Of a DNA stretch of 64,000 bases, positions 1-10,421 are shown piece after piece. Position 1 is the first letter of the stretch; each line of letters opens with the position of its first letter. Position numbers and translations under genes: made by a program. The DNA comes from Halichondria panicea (taxonomy: Eukaryota; Porifera; Demospongiae; Suberitida; Halichondriidae), in contig NC_087378.1 in assembly GCF_963675165.1 (NCBI RefSeq), positions 6,257,205-6,321,204 of the forward strand. Direction: 5' to 3'. The notes beneath the pieces were generated by a model. It made no database searches. It worked only from the letters and a program-made list of their open reading frames with translations, and had not been told where the DNA came from.

Positions 1-500
1 CCACACATACACATACACACCAATAATCTACCCATGCTGCGCACGCACGCACGGCGTAATAAGACTGCTTCTAGGAATGTAGGGGGCAACCAGTTCTACA
101 ATACGTAGCAGCCTATCGTTCAGGGTAAGGTAACAGTCCTTATTATAACGGTCGGCAGTCGGCCCTTTACCGACCATTTAGTGCTAGTGCACCCATTTAG
201 TGCACGTGACTGGTCAATTTGCTGTGACAGACAATATTTTAGTGCTAGTACTAGTTCTGTAGCTCTGTTCTTTAAGTCTAGTACTAGTTCTAGTTCTGAT
301 AGCTCTGAAGGCTAGAAGGAGCAGGCATCTAGTTAGTATTACTACTTTTGAAAGGTGAAAACAGACTGTGCTAAACAGCATAGAAGAACCATCTTGTTGA
401 GTCACTCAAGGAAAAATCTTTGTAAGCATTTTGATGGATGGCTCCACAGCTATATGTCAGGCCATCAGAGTATATGGTAGGACATTATGTCCTTTCGATT

Positions 501-745
501 CTAAATCCTTATAATAAGCACTGGGGTATGGGTACTCTCTAAGGGGGAGAACTTCCACAAGTGCTTTTAAAATCCATGCAACTTGAATCTCATTATGAAA
601 GCACCGTGGGTACTGATGATCTCTAAATCCTTATAATAAGCACTTGGGGTAAGGGTATTCTCTAAGGGGGAGAACCTCCACAAGTGCTTTTTAAAATCCA
701 ACTTGATTCTCATTATAATTATAATGAGAGCGCCGTGGGTACTGA
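501..745. repeat. Two diverged tandem copies of a ~122-bp unit
   Basis: Two head-to-tail copies begin at about 501 and 623. Each starts with ctaaatccttataataagca and runs through a gggggagaac block to an accgtgggtactgatg block. They differ by scattered substitutions and a short ataatt insertion in the second copy. The unit leads directly into the dispersed repeat that begins near 735. No coding sequence is visible in 1-735. Confidence 0.75.
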
Positions 746-1565
746 TGCCTCAGTGGAGGAGCCAAAGCTTTATGGCAACGAAGCTACAGTACTAGCAGAC
801 TAGCAGACTATTATTAAATACATTACACATGCATGCAGAGTGTAGAATGGTGAAAATGACTATTTGTGGCTATACCCTCTCTCACAAGCTGCACAGTCGA
901 CAACTTCAAAGTCTATAATTATTAATGGCTGCAATGAACAGTGTGGCTTTGCAGCTCTTTTCTCACTCTTGCAGCTGCGAATAGCTAGCATTCTAGTGCA
1001 GAGCTAACTACTAACTACTAGCCAACAGTGGCGAATCCAGGAAAAAGGAAAGGGGGTTACGCCCATTTCCAGTCACACATTGTGCAGTAAGACTAGGGAA
1101 AATCTCCATTCTCAGCCAGGGGAAGTCCCATAATAGACTTTCGTAGAGCTAGCTAACTGCTATGCCTAACAGTCAACTAGCTAGCCTAGGTTAACCATTG
1201 ACTTTGAACACTCTTTTGGCAGTTGATACATCAAAACAACAGGTAGAATCATTGAATCAAAAGCTAGCTGGTAGCTGTAGCAAAACCATAATACATGTAG
1301 CTAGACTGAACGGGGGATCTGGGATCTCTCCCTGAATCCGCCACTGGCCAACATATTTTGCTACGCAAGAGTCTAAAGAGTCTGCAAGGTGACCATAACT
1401 CCAGAATGAAGCATTATTTTGTAATTACAATCCGTTACTAGAAGCTATAGAAAGTATTACTTGCACTTCATTTTGAGCAGCTGTAACACTCTACGCAGAC
1501 GGACACACTACCGTAAACCTTGCTGCACATGCACACCTGAGGCATAACAAGCTTTCTGATACAGA
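735..1565 (+). repeat. Dispersed repeat family A, copy 1, interrupted by a MITE
   Basis: This stretch resembles 8160-8790 on the same strand and 52590-53240 on the opposite strand. Shared landmarks are a gatgcctc(a/g)gtgga block, a cttgcagct block, an attattttg block, tagaagc..tatagaaa, and a terminal block with cacactaccgta and the complement of gcctcggtg. Copy 1 is interrupted by the inverted-repeat element at 1026-1346. It looks like an old non-coding mobile element; the family is not identified. Confidence 0.6.
1026..1346. mobile_element. 321-bp MITE with CAGTGGCG termini
   Basis: The ends are imperfect inverted repeats: the left end reads CAGTGGCGAATCC and the right end, read inward, CAGTGGCGGATTC. 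The element is flanked exactly by the 5-bp direct repeat GCCAA (1021-1025 and 1347-1351), as expected of a target-site duplication. There is no open frame of note, so it is a non-autonomous DNA transposon. It sits inside dispersed repeat A, whose other copies are uninterrupted at the matching place. Confidence 0.8.
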
Positions 1566-2006
1566 CTGGCTCACATAATCCCAAAGACAACAGCCTAGTC
1601 AGTGATACAGGTACCAGGGTTTCATAGAAGGGGGGGGCGCCCTGGGATTTCCCACCCCCAGCCAAATCCCCCCTAGAAATCTGAAAAATTAATGATGTCA
1701 TGTATGTCATGTATAGTAAAATGTCATGGTTTGACACAAATTGAACATCAGATAATAAAAATTTTCACGGGGAACGATCCCTGGACCCCCCTGAATTAAA
1801 CGTTTTTCCCTTACTGAGTACTGAAACCCATTCCATAACTTGTTTCCTCTTTTAGAGGTCATCATCCACCCAACATCTCACTAGAACTGACAGAATATTA
1901 AACCAGCAGAATTCCGCCGCCAAACCAAACCAGCTAGACTGGCATTGCATTGAAGCTTCAACCTAACATACAGTGTAGCACAACATAAATGTACTTCACA
2001 ACATAC
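1566..2006. other. No gene recognised
   Basis: This stretch contains G- and C-rich runs (around 1628-1675 and 1770-1795) but no credible exon. The final exon of the adjacent MARCH5-like paralogue would be expected here, but none with the right phase and sequence could be recognised. Confidence 0.5.
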
Positions 2007-3109
2007 CAAAATAATTCTCTTTGTGTTGCTTTTGGTAACAGATCTAAAACAGAATCCGACCAGATAAGCAGCGAAGGGTAGCAAAAGCCCAGCACTCATG
2101 CTTCTGGCCAAATAATCCATGCTCCCCCCTAGGCCATCTTGTGAGGATTGAAGCGGCTCCCTACATGGAGTGGGCCATATCCAGTCAATGTAGCCACCCA
2201 GCAGTGGGACATAGCTCAGCTTAGAAGACACCTTCTCTCTCCAAAAGTAGAGCAATCTGTAACAAAAACAATGCACATTTAAATGTCATGTGCAGTACAC
2301 CCAAATACATTATAATTATTTGCCCACTGAATAAGAAAAAGGTGCATGCAATAGTGACACCCATGTACGTGCTCTGGATAGTAGTTAACATCCGGACACA
2401 TTGCCCCACTAGCCTGTTTGTGGCCAGGTATTTGGTTTATCATTTGTTGCTAGGGTAACTAATATCCAATCGGAAAAATATGTCAATTACAAAGACACAC
2501 GTTTGAGCCAGCTAAGCATACATAATTAAATAGTGAATATACTGTTTGTATACATGCACACCCTAGGTCAGTGTGTGAGGTATTTACAGTGAGTGTACCT
2601 TCCTTCAACATCCAGAGCTTCCAGTGTGATCAATGCCACAGGTATCATGGGTAAGCCAATCACAATCTTCAGTGGATTTTCTGCCGCATTTCCAAAGAAG
2701 TTTGTCGACTGTTCCTTACCCAGTACCAGCACAACCACCCCAACACCATACGAGAAAGCTACATAGTAAGCACATGATGCTCCCAAGACACTTAAAGCAA
2801 ACGGTGACACTCTGGTGATTAATCTGTCTACAGGGTCGAGGATGACTGCAACACTCATTTCTTGTTGGCTCGACATCAATTGCTGGAAAGGAATATTTTG
2901 GAATTTACAAGAGACAGTCAGCTGGCTAGATAGATTAGGTCATGGAATTTATAGACTACAACAAACAAATTGCATTCATGTACTACAACTTCATCTATAC
3001 AAATGTTAGAGTCTTGTGTGTCTTACTGTATCTTTCAGGCTTGATCCTTTCTTCTTCTGTATACCATCGTTTAGTATCTCTTCGAGACAAGTAAACCCAG
3101 AACAGTGAG
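2007..3109 (-). pseudogene. MARCH5-like paralogue lacking an intact RING-CH domain
   Basis: Three exons read from the right: about 3109-3027, 2882-2599 and 2256-2007, with matching phases and GT-AG introns. Exons two and three encode the membrane part of a MARCH5-type ligase: a VILDPVDRLITR segment, then YGVGVVV and IGLPMIPVALIT stretches. The third exon has FWREKVSSKLSYVPLLGGY and ends in TKRIIL at the same donor position as the intact gene. The first exon (CLEEILNDGIQKKKGSS) resembles only the second half of a RING-CH domain, and the zinc-binding cysteine pairs are missing. No start codon, RING exon or terminal exon was found. It lies 250 bp downstream of the intact MARCH5 gene on the same strand, so it is a tandem duplicate. 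It may be a decaying copy or a RING-less membrane protein. Confidence 0.6.
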
Positions 3110-3358
3110 CTAATAATTAATTATTGACAACTGTGATGCACTTCAATTAGAAAATCAGATAGCTAAAAAGCTACACAGTAAACAAAAGAAACACAGCATT
3201 CAATGTTTGGTTGGTCTGCCTATAATTAATGTGTATAATTTCAGCACAGGTGAAGGAAAACTAAGTTAAGTAGTTCTAAGCTAGTGAATAGAAATAAAAA
3301 TGAACTGATGTACATTGACCATCGAGCATGTGAGACTTGCAACAGTTCCCTAGGCTAG

Positions 3359-4642
3359 TTACGGGAAATTGTAGTCAGTGGCCATGGTGGGTGGACTTGC
3401 TCCTACCAGCCGGCCTCTGTGGTGTTCAATGCTGATCTTTGCGATGTAGGAGAGTAGAAGATATATTGATCCACCCTGCAAACAGGAATAGCAATAGTTC
3501 AGAAACATAAACAAACACAAAGTGTGCATGCAGTGGAATCATCTATGACACATAAGGAAACTACGCAACCCTCAAGGAGAAGCTCATCACAACTGTGTAC
3601 ATAGATCAATTAAGTTGACTCACTTTTATTACACCTAAACTTAGCAAATCAGTTTAATTTATTATTTATGGTACGTACATACTGTACATACACGACTACT
3701 GTACTTCTTCGAAATAAGGCGCTCTCCAAATTATGCGCCACTTGATCATGTCTTTTGTGTTTTGTGTACAGTAGTCTCAATCATGTTTTTTGGGCACACT
3801 ATTTCGAAGAAAAGAAGCACACAGTACATAATTCTTACCAGTAAAGTTCTTCTGAGAGAGCTCTGTGACTTCAGAATATAGGAGAGGGCATATCCGATAG
3901 TGGAGGCAATCAAGGGGAGCGAGAAGGTTCCAAGCAGACAGCGAGAGAGAAAGGGGAGTACTGCCACAGGGGCAGCCATGAATTTCTTTTGAGGATTGTG
4001 TCCAGTGGCCATTGATTTTAGAATTGGAATCCGCTTGGCTAGGGAATAAAGTGCTGGAGAGATGAATCTGTACCAGAATTTCAGGGCCTGGACTTCCAAT
4101 CGAACCAACTTCACACTGAGAACAGCCCAGGGCAAGAGAGGAAGAGTGAGAGCAAGAATCGAAGACTCGGGGTTGCCAAAGAATGCGATAGAGCGTTCCC
4201 TACCAAGAGACACTGTAGCTACAGCTATACCATATGTGAAGGATACCCAGTATATTGAAGATGCTGTCAGCCCGGCCAATATCATCGGGGCACTGAAAGT
4301 AATCGCTCTGTTTAGGTACTCATAACAGACAAGGAATGGACTCGCACTCGGGTAGAGGATTTGATATGGATACTGACATTGCGGACAGCTAACGTCAATT
4401 GAAGAGCTGCCTTTTTGCTTTTCGTCTATCCACTGCTGAAGGCAAACTTGGTGCACCCACTTTGTAGCACCACGACACATGCACGGACAAGTCCAATCGC
4501 TTCCAGGCTCGTCCTCTTCAGTGGCAAAGCAGACCCAACATGTTCTCCTATGGGGGTATGTCAGTAATGTATTGACAATGGGACAAGGGACAACTTACTC
4601 TGAGAAGCTATCAAGCCTTTTAGGAGTTGGTGGTTGATCCAT
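3359..4642 (-). CDS. MARCHF5: MARCH5-type E3 ubiquitin ligase (RING-CH, multi-pass membrane)
   Basis: Three exons: 4642-4599, 4547-3839 and 3475-3359, giving about 289 residues (human MARCH5 is 278). The start ATG encodes MDQPPTPKRLDSFSE. The RING-CH domain occupies roughly residues 15-70: CWVCFATEEDEPGSDW, CMCRGATKWVHQVCLQQWID and CPQC supply the C4HC3 zinc ligands. Hydrophobic segments follow (for example ASSIYWVSFTYGIAVATVSL and the LGTFSLPLIASTIGYALS region), as expected for a four-pass protein of the outer mitochondrial membrane. In the known family this enzyme ubiquitinates mitochondrial fission and antiviral-signalling proteins; that role is carried over by homology. The last exon continues in frame as GGSIYLLLSYIAK and stops at 3359-3361. 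It is divergent from the CPEB gene on the right. Confidence 0.9.
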
Positions 4643-4993
4643 GAGTATCTCTACAGTCGAGTCTAGTCTGTGTTTACACCCCTACGTAGTTTGTTACTTT
4701 CTCTAGCTCGACTCGTACTCTCGATCTCTCTCTCTAGCTCTGTGTGGTGCTCTTTGCTGACCTTTGCACTGTTGCGAAACTATATCCATGTGACCACATG
4801 CGGTCTTCGCGGGAAATTAGAATTATTTGTAGATGGCCTAATAATTGTAATAATACAATCAGACAAAGTTTAATTAACTAGCTGAGCTGGATTTCTTGTT
4901 AGGTCTGGAAAACTAGCTCTTTAACACTGCAGCTGTCATCAAAATAGAAATAGTTTGACTTTAGCACCTGAGGCAATCACAAGTTAAGTCTGC
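4643..4993. promoter_or_regulatory. Divergent intergenic region between MARCH5 and CPEB
   Basis: The two start codons face away from each other with 351 bp between them, so both promoters and both 5' leaders must lie here. A pyrimidine-rich stretch (ctctcgatctctctctctagc, about 4720-4740) is visible. No TATA box could be assigned with confidence. Confidence 0.45.
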
Positions 4994-7900
4994 ATGGCAA
5001 CGCAACTACTTCTACACAGCCCTAGCCGTCAAGTTGAAAGCAGTGGTGTACCAAGCTATTTTCTGCAACCAGTATTTCTCAGTTCAAGCAGTGAGATGTT
5101 TCGATCAGTTCCCCCTAGAGCTCCACGCAGTGCTAGTACGAGTGGTAATTCCATGGTCTGTGTGGACTGTTTCCAAGCCAAGGGCGAGAATGAACTAAGG
5201 ATCCCTTGTCAGAACCCTAACTGTCACTTTTACCTGCAAGCCCCGGGAGCCAGCAAGATGAGCATTCCTCCAGCCCACAGAAGTACTTCTATCTCTGAAG
5301 CAAGCTTCAATCCATGGTCTCCATTCACTGGAGGATATGATCAGCAACAAGCAGACAGCAACCCACCCCATTATACGATTCCTGCTACACCTCATGCATC
5401 CTCCTTGTGGGCCTACCCTGCGTCAAGCATGCTGTCAAAGAAGTCTATTCAGAAGCAGCGAACTCAGTCTGTCTGTTTCGAGAACGAACGTGAGAAGATC
5501 AAGTCGGGTCGTTACCTCCGATCGAGGCTCATGTCTCTTCCCATGTCAGAAGTCCTGGAGCAAGTGGAAACCAGCGATATGGTGGAGGATGCGTTTGTGT
5601 CTACTCCACTGTTTAGAGGAGAAGAGGGAAAGGTAACTTTTTTGTATGGTTTATATACGTACGTACTTGCATCATACCATGTCTACAGTGCACTACTGTA
5701 CTTACTTAAGGCAACACTTAAAATAATTACGAAGCCGGAGGTCGTTTCTTTTGGAGGTTGATAAATTATCCTGGTGTCGCATATTTAGAGGGTCGCATCT
5801 AATTGAGGTTACTCTATATACTATCCTCGGTTACAGGCCGCTTAAATTATATTGTTTTTAGTGGCCTGGAATCGAGGCTATGGTTTTACCTCTATTTAGG
5901 ACGCAACATGAAAAGTAATTGTCAACGCAGCAGTCGCTACTTTTAGAGGTCAGAAAATTGCCTAAGATCAAAGGTGTCGCATATTTGGAGGGTTGCCTTA
6001 AATCGCACTTTACACCATCAGTTGTTGCAAAATACATGTATTCCATGTGTTGGGTCGTCGCCCGGTTCCTGTGAAACTTAAATCGAGAAAGGGGATCTCC
6101 ATTCTATGCCTAATTATTAGTCATTACATTTCCTGAGTTTTTGTTATCCATCCCATTGAATACTATTCATTTACACCTTTGCTACGTGCAGCTGCAGCGG
6201 CTCACTCCAGACACAGACAAAGACAGTGGTACCTGTAGTCCATACGGAATACTGGACTGGGCTGACCCACACAAAACTCGACTGCCCATCGTAGACTGTA
6301 CTGTGCCGGATGCAACCTGTTTCGATATGGGGTTACTCAAAGCTGAGCTCTGCTCCACTTCAGGTTAGTTACACATTGTTTTTCCTGTACATTCGGTTGC
6401 CTGTATCAGTGCAGTTTGCCAAGATCTTGTTCTAGCATGTCAAGAGCTTAAGATCTTGTTCTAGCGTGCACAATCTACAACAACCACAAGTCTTACCCAG
6501 TTTGCTAACCAACCCCCCCACAATGATTCTGCAGGTTGTAAGCAACCCCCTCCTCCTTCTAGTGGCAGTACTGGTTCACCCACTACCACTGACTCTCTCA
6601 GACAGTTCCTGTTAGCTGGTCAATTCACTAGCCTCCTAAACTGCAATGACACATACTCTCGCAAGGTCTTTGTTGGTGGGCTACCTCCTGACCTGGATGA
6701 TGGTAAGTATCGGTTTTATTTTATAGACTAATTTTAACTTCCAAAGTTCCATTGTGTCAGTTGCTCACATTTTTCTAAGTTAGATGCCATTACTACAATT
6801 TACGTGATGTATTTCTCGTCTTACTGCAGAAGACATCAAGAGCATCTTTGCTCGTTTTGGGTCTCTCTCCGTGGACTGGCCACATAAACTACACACCAAA
6901 TCCTGTGTGCCCCCTAGAGGTGAGCTGTGGTTTGATACTACATGTGTTGGTTAACACTCTTGCCACAAGCCTTTTGTGTGTATTGTATTCCATTAGGTTG
7001 GAAAGTCATACTAGTCAGATTGTTGAGTTTTGTTTGTTTGATAGGATGTCTTCATTATCGCTCTCTTGAGGGCAGTCAAGTGCTAACTACCTTTTCACAC
7101 CTGTCCCTATGTTAGATATGATGGGCTCCTTATAATGTCTACTCAGCCTATTAGCAGTCCCCTGATTATTCACACTTGCAGATATTACATCATTCACTAG
7201 CTAAGCAGAGTGTCAACATACATTGTGGTGGTGAAGATTTAAAACTACGCAATTTTCTATTTCCAGATTTTCCCTTGTAGTTAACCCCAAAACAAGGCCT
7301 AGTATAACACTTGTTCCCATCACTGAGCCCGATCCCTGTATTGGGTCAAGTGATAGCCATTTAATGTGTTTCCCCTGTTACAGGGTACGCTTTCCTTCTG
7401 TTTAAAGATGAGTCTTCAGTACACAAGCTCCTTCTCTCCTGCTCCTCTGAGAGCAACAAGTACTTCATCTACATTCCCACCAACACAATGACCAAGAAGA
7501 AGGTATGTGTAATGTTATGTTCTTTGTCTACAGTTACTGTGCCTAGGAATCACCCCCAGCTTTACCTAAGTTGAGTCTTTGTTTGCTGCTTGCTAACTAT
7601 CACATTAGGGAAGCTTAGTTCACGTGTACATTTTTACATTTTACAGTGTATAAATCAGTGTTTTTCAACCATAATCATCAGCTATCCTATCCCCAGGTTC
7701 AGATCAGGCCGTGGTGTTTGTCGGATAGTCTCTGTATCAAGGAGCCCCCTGAGAATCTCGACCTTCGCAAGGCTGTGTTTGTGGGCGGAGTCCCTCGACC
7801 TCTCAAAGCTGTTGAACTGGCTCAGATCATGAGGGACAAGTATGGTAGCGTTGTGCTGGTAGCCATTGACTGTGACACTGACCTCAAATATCCTAAAGGT

Positions 7901-9283
7901 ACACATAATTATTGTGATACTCAAAGTTATCTCCGTTGCCACCTTCACCTTAGAAATACATGTATATGTACCATTGTATTTTTATAGAATGTAGGAATGA
8001 AGTTTTGTAGCTTGTTGCCTTTATGGAATACATTCCATGTGTTTTCTCACCCAGGTGCTGCCTGTGTTGTGTTCTCCTCTCATGCCAGCTACATAGCAGC
8101 TGTGTCTGCCCGGTTCGTGCAGCTCAATTATGCCAGCATGGACAAAAAGGTGAACTTTTGATTTACTTGTACAAATGTACAATGAAAGCACCACTGGTGC
8201 TGATGCCTCGGTGGATGTGTCAAAGCTACATAACATAAGCAAGATTTTATACACATGTTATCATGATGAACATAGTTTTTGCACAGGCTGTATTAAAATC
8301 GCAGGGAAATTCAATGAGTGAGAAATCGTGATTGTTGCTAAAAGGATACCAAGAGTACAAATTCTAAAATTAATGGCTGCGCACAGGCTGTATTAAAATC
8401 GCAGGGAAATTCAATGAGTGAGAAATCGTGATTGTTGCTAAAAAGATACCAAGAGTACAAATTCTAAAATTAATGGCTGCTAGATTCAGTACAGTACAGT
8501 ACAGTAGAGCCTTGAGTTGCAACACTCCATGGACAAGTTTTGCTATGCACTCTTGTGAAAAGGCTACAATGGCATTCCAAGTAAAGCATATCTCAAGAAC
8601 GAAGAATTATTTTGCAAATCCACGAATAAAAATCCAAGAAAACGCTACTAGAAGCCTATAGAAACTCTTTATTGATCCTTGAGCAGTTGTAGCAGACTAC
8701 ACACAAACACAGACACACAAACACACACAAACACAAACACACTACCGTATACCTCGCTTGCATATGTGCACCGAGGCTGTTTCAGGCATGCATACAATCA
8801 CCTTTACACCTCTACGTATTTATGGAATGTAAAATCCATGCATGGTAACACACAAAACTACTTTTTATACGACGCTCACTTGCAAATCACTAATGTTGAG
8901 ATTGTAGATGTGTGTGTTGCTTAAGTTGTGTAACACCTCCATTTAAGTGTGATTGTAGACTAGTGTACATGTACACTGGTTGTGTTCGGGTTGTCCATAT
9001 AATTATAGCTAGTCCAGCACCATTAGCAGTAAGTACATGTATGTCCTAATTTTGATTGTTTTCTGCTCAGATTGAGATCAAACCATACGTTCTGGAGGGC
9101 CAGATGTGCGATGAGTGCCACGGTGTGCAATGTAACAAAAAGCCTGCTCCTTTCTACTGTGCCAGTCTAAACTGCTTGCAGTATTACTGTGAATACTGCT
9201 GGGCCACCATCCACTCCATGCCGGGAAAACAGAATCACCGACCATTGCAGAAAGACATTCGTAACAAAACTCCTTTTTGCTGA
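4994..9283 (+). CDS. CPEB-family translational regulator, copy A
   Basis: Eight exons: 4994-5632, 6192-6363, 6535-6702, 6830-6919, 7384-7502, 7697-7898, 8055-8149 and 9071-9283, joining in frame to about 565 residues. The first 310 residues are low-complexity (Ser, Pro, Gln). RRM1 starts at YSRKVFVGGLPPDLDD and includes GYAFLLFKDE. RRM2 starts at LRKAVFVGGVPRPLKAVEL. The last exon is the ZZ zinc-binding module: MCDECHGVQC, then a CLQYYCEYCWATIH block. Its VxIKPYVLxxQMCDEC wording is that of the CPEB2-4/Orb2 branch, not CPEB1. The family binds U-rich 3'-UTR elements and controls poly(A) tail length and translation. The protein ends early (RNKTPFC) and lacks the GDRPR tail of copy B. Intron 7 carries dispersed repeat A and a 100-bp tandem duplication. 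Confidence 0.92.
5765..6010. repeat. Direct repeats inside CPEB-A intron 1
   Basis: The block ggtgtcgcatatttagaggg (about 5773) recurs as ggtgtcgcatatttggaggg (about 5970). Each is followed by a similar cgcatctaattgaggt / gccttaaatcgcac tail. It looks like a decayed repeat inserted in the intron; no coding potential. Confidence 0.5.
8160..8790 (+). repeat. Dispersed repeat family A, copy 2
   Basis: This copy lies in the last intron of CPEB-A. It begins with gcaccactggtgctgatgcctcggtgga and ends near tatgtgcaccgaggct. It corresponds to 735-1565 on the same strand and to 52590-53240 on the opposite strand, but lacks the MITE present in copy 1. Confidence 0.6.
8281..8480. repeat. 100-bp perfect-period tandem duplication
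   Basis: 8281-8380 and 8381-8480 are adjacent copies of the same 100 bases, both starting gcacaggctgtattaaaatc. One mismatch was found by eye (aaaggatacc against aaaagatacc), so the duplication is recent. An assembly artefact is also possible. Confidence 0.9.
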
Positions 9284-10421
9284 GAATGTATATCACAGCA
9301 ATATTTTGGCTGGTATTTATTGTTGTGTTAAACTCAGTGTTTGGAACGTCATCACTTTTGGTTTTATATTTATATTGATTTCGATTCATCTTCTCACTTA
9401 TTTTTTGCGGACTCTTGTATCATGATCGCTCATTGTGTTTGTAACTCATTTAGTTTCTACAGTCCAACTTTGTATGATGTTTTGTACTTGCTTACATGTT
9501 GTTACCATGACTAGTATAATATTGTAGTTATTGACAGCTTCCTATTGAGAACTTTTACTTCTATCTTAATTTTGTAAACAGATTATGTCAAAATGTACTG
9601 CAAGTTGATCTACCAATTACACTCATTAAATTTGGCAGTAGCTCTCAATTTCCGCCCCTATTAGGCTATATAATTATAATTATGTGTTTCTTGCAAGTTT
9701 CTAGAATTAATTATACCTAATTTATATAATTTCATTTTTTTAGATTCCCAAAGGCTTTCCCGGGAACATCCCACTGACATCACCCTCACCCCTAAGTTTT
9801 CATCACGCACTATATACATTGCGACATGATTTTTAATGCTCCATTGGAGATTACAGCAACTCTGATCTACATTTTGTACCCTGCTTCATGCATATCACAA
9901 TCTTGAATGTTATAATTATTAAAACTCAACAAGACATGAGTACAGTATATTTCAATGTGAGAATGAGTTGAAAAGTCATAAGAATGTGTGGCAAAACTTA
10001 GGTACAGTTTTTGTTCGTCATAGTAACATGAATGTACAAACTCCTTGCGTAACGGATCATTGAAAAAGAGTAATTTTGAAACCTGTCCTTGCAGGTTGTA
10101 ATTATGACAATAACAAAACATCAAGAGTGTAAAATTAAGCAGAATTAAAATCAAACTGCCTAATACTCATTTACACACACAATAAGTACAAGCAAAAGAC
10201 CTGTGACATCTGCAACAAACTTGAGGGGACTGGGTTAGATTAATTTCGATAGAAACACAACGGAACCAAATCGAGGCACAAGTGTACAAACATATTTCTT
10301 AGCAAAGTAGCATAAAATAAATAGTATAATATCTTTTCAAAGAGATTGGGTTGCACTTATCAACTTTAGAAGAGGTTTTTTTATCTTATTTCTTGCACAG
10401 CAAATTTTCAGACAATCAATC
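9284..10421. other. Convergent intergenic region between the two CPEB genes
   Basis: The region is 1.1 kb of AT-rich sequence holding the two 3'-UTRs, with CPEB-A ending from the left and CPEB-B from the right. Short open frames here have no family resemblance. No repeat or RNA gene was recognised. Confidence 0.5.

Noticed and set aside
1620..1800. Terminal exon of the MARCH5-like paralogue in the C-rich stretch
   Set aside because: Translations are G/P-rich and show none of the expected GGxxY..I sequence; the stretch looks like a repeat.
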